Positions 62,083 through 64,000 of a stretch of 64,000 nucleotides of DNA are shown in pieces. The position numbers and the translations under genes were made by a program. The notes beneath the pieces were generated by a model. That model ran no database searches, was not told the DNA's origin, and was given only the letters and a program-made list of their open reading frames with translations. Where the stretch lies: NCBI RefSeq assembly GCF_003628125.1, contig NZ_RBZU01000010.1, forward strand, positions 1 through 64,000, given 5' to 3'. Numbering within the stretch: the stretch's first letter is position 1; every line of letters begins with the position of its first letter. The stretch comes from Pararobbsia silviterrae. GTDB taxonomy: Bacteria > Pseudomonadota > Gammaproteobacteria > Burkholderiales > Burkholderiaceae.

Positions 62083-63003
62083 ATGCCTCACACCTTGCAA
62101 TACCGGCCCGTATTGATCGACACGCTGATCAGCAACGAACGGATCAACAGCTACCAGAACGTCTTTCAACCCGCCAATGACGTGGAGTTGATGGGCGTAT
62201 ACCTTTGGAACACGCACGTCTGTGGCGCGCTATATCCACTGATCGCCATGGTGGAAATCACGCTGCGCAACGCAATCGATCAGGCATTGACCCCGGAACT
62301 CGGGCACTTTTGGTGGTCCGGAGCGCGACTACATCACCATTCGCACGCGCAAACCGCGGCACCACCCCACCCCGTGCAAGCCGTCCAAGACAATTTCGTC
62401 AAGGCAACACGCAAATACATCGCCGACATACGCTCCCGACATCGCGTGCGTGGTCACGTCACGCCGAGCCATGCCGGCGTGCTCGCGAAAACAGAGTTCT
62501 CGACATGGGAGTATTTGCTGGATGCCGAGTTCATGGGCCGCGGCCTGATCTGGCCCAGATATCTGTCGACGGCGTTTCGCGGAACTTGGCCAGCCCGTCG
62601 AACGAGCCTCGTCCTGACTCACGTCCGCGATCTCGTCGTGACGCTTCGCGCTTTCCGCAACCGCGTGTTTCACCATGAACCTGCCTGGAAACGGTACGGC
62701 GTGACAAGCGAGATCGAGGCGCTGCGCCATCTGCACGAAAAGATCGACAAGATCGAAACGTTACTTGCTTTGATTCACCCAGAAAATATCCGCTTGCTGC
62801 GGATCAACGGCCTACTGAGGAACGCCCACCGAACCTGTACATCCGACGAAATCCGACGCTACCAACATCTGGCCCGCATGCATGAAATCGACTCTCTCGA
62901 CACGCTCGCCGATCTCGCGCGGGACTGCGCTATCAAGAACTGTGCTTTCGCTGCCCGCCTGCCTCTGCTTCCAAACGATCGTCTTTTGATCCTACCGGCT
63001 TGA
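62083..63003 (+). CDS. Abi family protein with HEPN RxxxxH motif
   Basis: 306 residues from ATG 62083 (MPHTLQYRPVLIDTLISNER). N-terminal parts LISNERINSYQNVFQP and GVYLWNTHVCGALYPLIAM with VEITLRNAIDQAL are typical of Abi-family (Abi_2-related) proteins. The HEPN motif is R192-N-R-V-F-H197 in AFRNRVFHHEPAWKRY. HEPN domains of this type are often RNases acting in abortive infection. No adjacent antitoxin gene; instead a structured element lies upstream. GC content is slightly lower than that of its neighbours, compatible with transfer. Confidence 0.82.
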   Translation: MPHTLQYRPVLIDTLISNERINSYQNVFQPANDVELMGVYLWNTHVCGALYPLIAMVEITLRNAIDQALTPELGHFWWSGARLHHHSHAQTAAPPHPVQAVQDNFVKATRKYIADIRSRHRVRGHVTPSHAGVLAKTEFSTWEYLLDAEFMGRGLIWPRYLSTAFRGTWPARRTSLVLTHVRDLVVTLRAFRNRVFHHEPAWKRYGVTSEIEALRHLHEKIDKIETLLALIHPENIRLLRINGLLRNAHRTCTSDEIRRYQHLARMHEIDSLDTLADLARDCAIKNCAFAARLPLLPNDRLLILPA

Positions 63004-63101
63004 GCAAATCCTGCATTGCCATCGACACGCGGCTCCCGATCGACACACACGAGCTACGTGGTCTCGCCGAGCACCCGTGGCCTTCGTTGTTTGGTCTCCC
63101 T

Positions 63102-64000
63102 TCAATGCCGATGCCGATGATGGATATCGGGGTAATGCGCGTGACTGTGCGTGATGGGTGCGTGCCGATGCGGATGCACATGCGGCTCGACACCGTCCCA
63201 TTCGAAGTCATGTTCGTGGTCGTGATGCGCATCGTGCCGGTGCCGATGCGAATGCGCGAGCGCCTCGTGCGTATGCGCATGTTCGTGGCGTTCGCGCAGA
63301 TGCAGCCACACACCGATCATCATCAACCCGCCAGCGATCCAAAACGCAAGCGGCGGCACGACAGGCCAGAGGATCAGCGACAACACGACGCCGAACAACG
63401 GCGCGACCGAGAAATACGCGCCCGTACGCGCCGTGCCCAAATGACGCAGCGCCACGACGAACAACACGAGACTCACGCCGTAACCCGCGAATCCCGTCAG
63501 CATCGCGGCCCCGATCAGCGCCCCGTCGCGCAGCGTCAACGCGTCCGCGCCATGTACGTCCGCCACGCGCGCGATCGCGAGATTGGCCGTGCCCGCCACA
63601 AGCCCCTTGAGACACGCGATCTTCATCGCATCGTGATCGGACACCTTGCGCGTCAGATTGTTGTCGATCGCCCAACACAAACATGCCGCGGCGATCCATA
63701 GCGCGCCCACCGGCACGCGCAACGTTCCCGGTTGCCACGCGAGCAGCACGCCGCCCGCGACGATCGCAAACATCCCGAGCGCGATCTGCCGATCGACATT
63801 CTCGCGAAATACGATCCACGCGATGACCGCGGTCAATACGCCTTCGAGATTGAGCAATAGCGAAGTCGTCACGGCCGGCGTGCCCTGCAGGCCGATCATC
63901 AGCAAAGCCGGTCCCGCGACGCCGCCCGCCGCAATCGCGCCAAGCAGCCATGGCCACTCACGCGCCTCGATCACATCGGCTTCACGCTCGACCGCATCGC
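63102..64000 (-). CDS. EamA/DMT-type transporter with histidine-rich C-terminal tail (5' end beyond the window)
   Basis: The frame is open to the right edge; 299 codons are visible and the real start lies outside. At least eight transmembrane helices of the EamA repeat type are seen, for example GAIAAGGVAGPALLMIGLQG, TSLLLNLEGVLTAVIAWIVF, and the second repeat GAYFSVAPLFGVVLSLILWP. After the last helix comes a tail of about 60 residues with more than 20 His (HEHAHTHEALAHSHRHRHDA and HPHRHAPITHSHAHYP). Such tails bind divalent metals in other transporters; here the substrate is unknown and a metal role is inferred from composition. Confidence 0.85.
   Translation of the reverse strand, partial: DAVEREADVIEAREWPWLLGAIAAGGVAGPALLMIGLQGTPAVTTSLLLNLEGVLTAVIAWIVFRENVDRQIALGMFAIVAGGVLLAWQPGTLRVPVGALWIAAACLCWAIDNNLTRKVSDHDAMKIACLKGLVAGTANLAIARVADVHGADALTLRDGALIGAAMLTGFAGYGVSLVLFVVALRHLGTARTGAYFSVAPLFGVVLSLILWPVVPPLAFWIAGGLMMIGVWLHLRERHEHAHTHEALAHSHRHRHDAHHDHEHDFEWDGVEPHVHPHRHAPITHSHAHYPDIHHRHRH

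Noticed and set aside
63102-63310. Repeats near the right edge resembling a CRISPR-like or low-complexity array
   Set aside because: They are codons of the His-rich tail of the EamA protein; spacing follows the reading frame and repeats are not constant.

Overview
The window looks like chromosomal DNA of a Burkholderiaceae member (Burkholderia sensu lato, probably Paraburkholderia or Caballeronia). This rests on established knowledge of gene content: FabV plus FabI enoyl-ACP reductases, monomeric isocitrate dehydrogenase, a DUF3141-pta-ackA-fabI operon, a short paralogous IF-1, a dmeRF metal locus, and many small orphan proteins of a Burkholderia type. No rRNA, tRNA or CRISPR array was recognised. 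The assignment is inference, not a database result.

The left part (1-28.6 kb) is an accessory region of lower GC with short, loosely packed genes and long gaps. It opens with the left end of a truncated IS3-family element. Next comes a 2020-residue STAND NTPase with an N-terminal PD-(D/E)xK-like nuclease domain and a long helical-repeat tail, the architecture of Avs-type antiphage sensors, flanked by two near-identical 44-bp direct repeats. Then follow a hybrid histidine kinase, three stand-alone receiver proteins, an RsbR-like STAS protein, a tyrosine recombinase plus a fragment of a second copy, a cytosolic trypsin-like peptidase, a TTG-start IF-1 paralogue, and three small families of orphan proteins that recur in the region. 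A TetR/SDR/SDR locus, a DUF1289 protein and a dmeR-dmeF cobalt/nickel efflux operon close this part.

The right part (29-64 kb) is dense, GC-rich core-like DNA. It holds a zwf-tkt-gnd pentose-phosphate operon; a five-gene cluster (EmrA-, EmrB- and TolC-type efflux proteins, MarR regulator, thiolase) with palindromes placed in its promoter; a TPR-glycosyltransferase; fabV; a LysR/SDR divergent pair; a Tat-exported purple acid phosphatase; a DJ-1/PfpI protein; a FitAB/VapBC toxin-antitoxin pair; and monomeric icd with a clear intrinsic terminator. A DUF3141-pta-ackA-fabI-RRM-like operon follows, preceded by an FNR/Anr-like box, then a TonB-dependent siderophore receptor with a Fur box.

Near the right edge an Abi-family protein with a HEPN RxxxxH motif is preceded by a run of three hairpins, which suggests a non-coding RNA partner as known for AbiF systems. 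The window ends inside an EamA-type transporter with a very histidine-rich C-terminal tail.

The two loci most worth following up are the STAND/nuclease gene between direct repeats (0.4-6.9 kb) and the HEPN Abi gene with its upstream structured element (61.9-63.0 kb).
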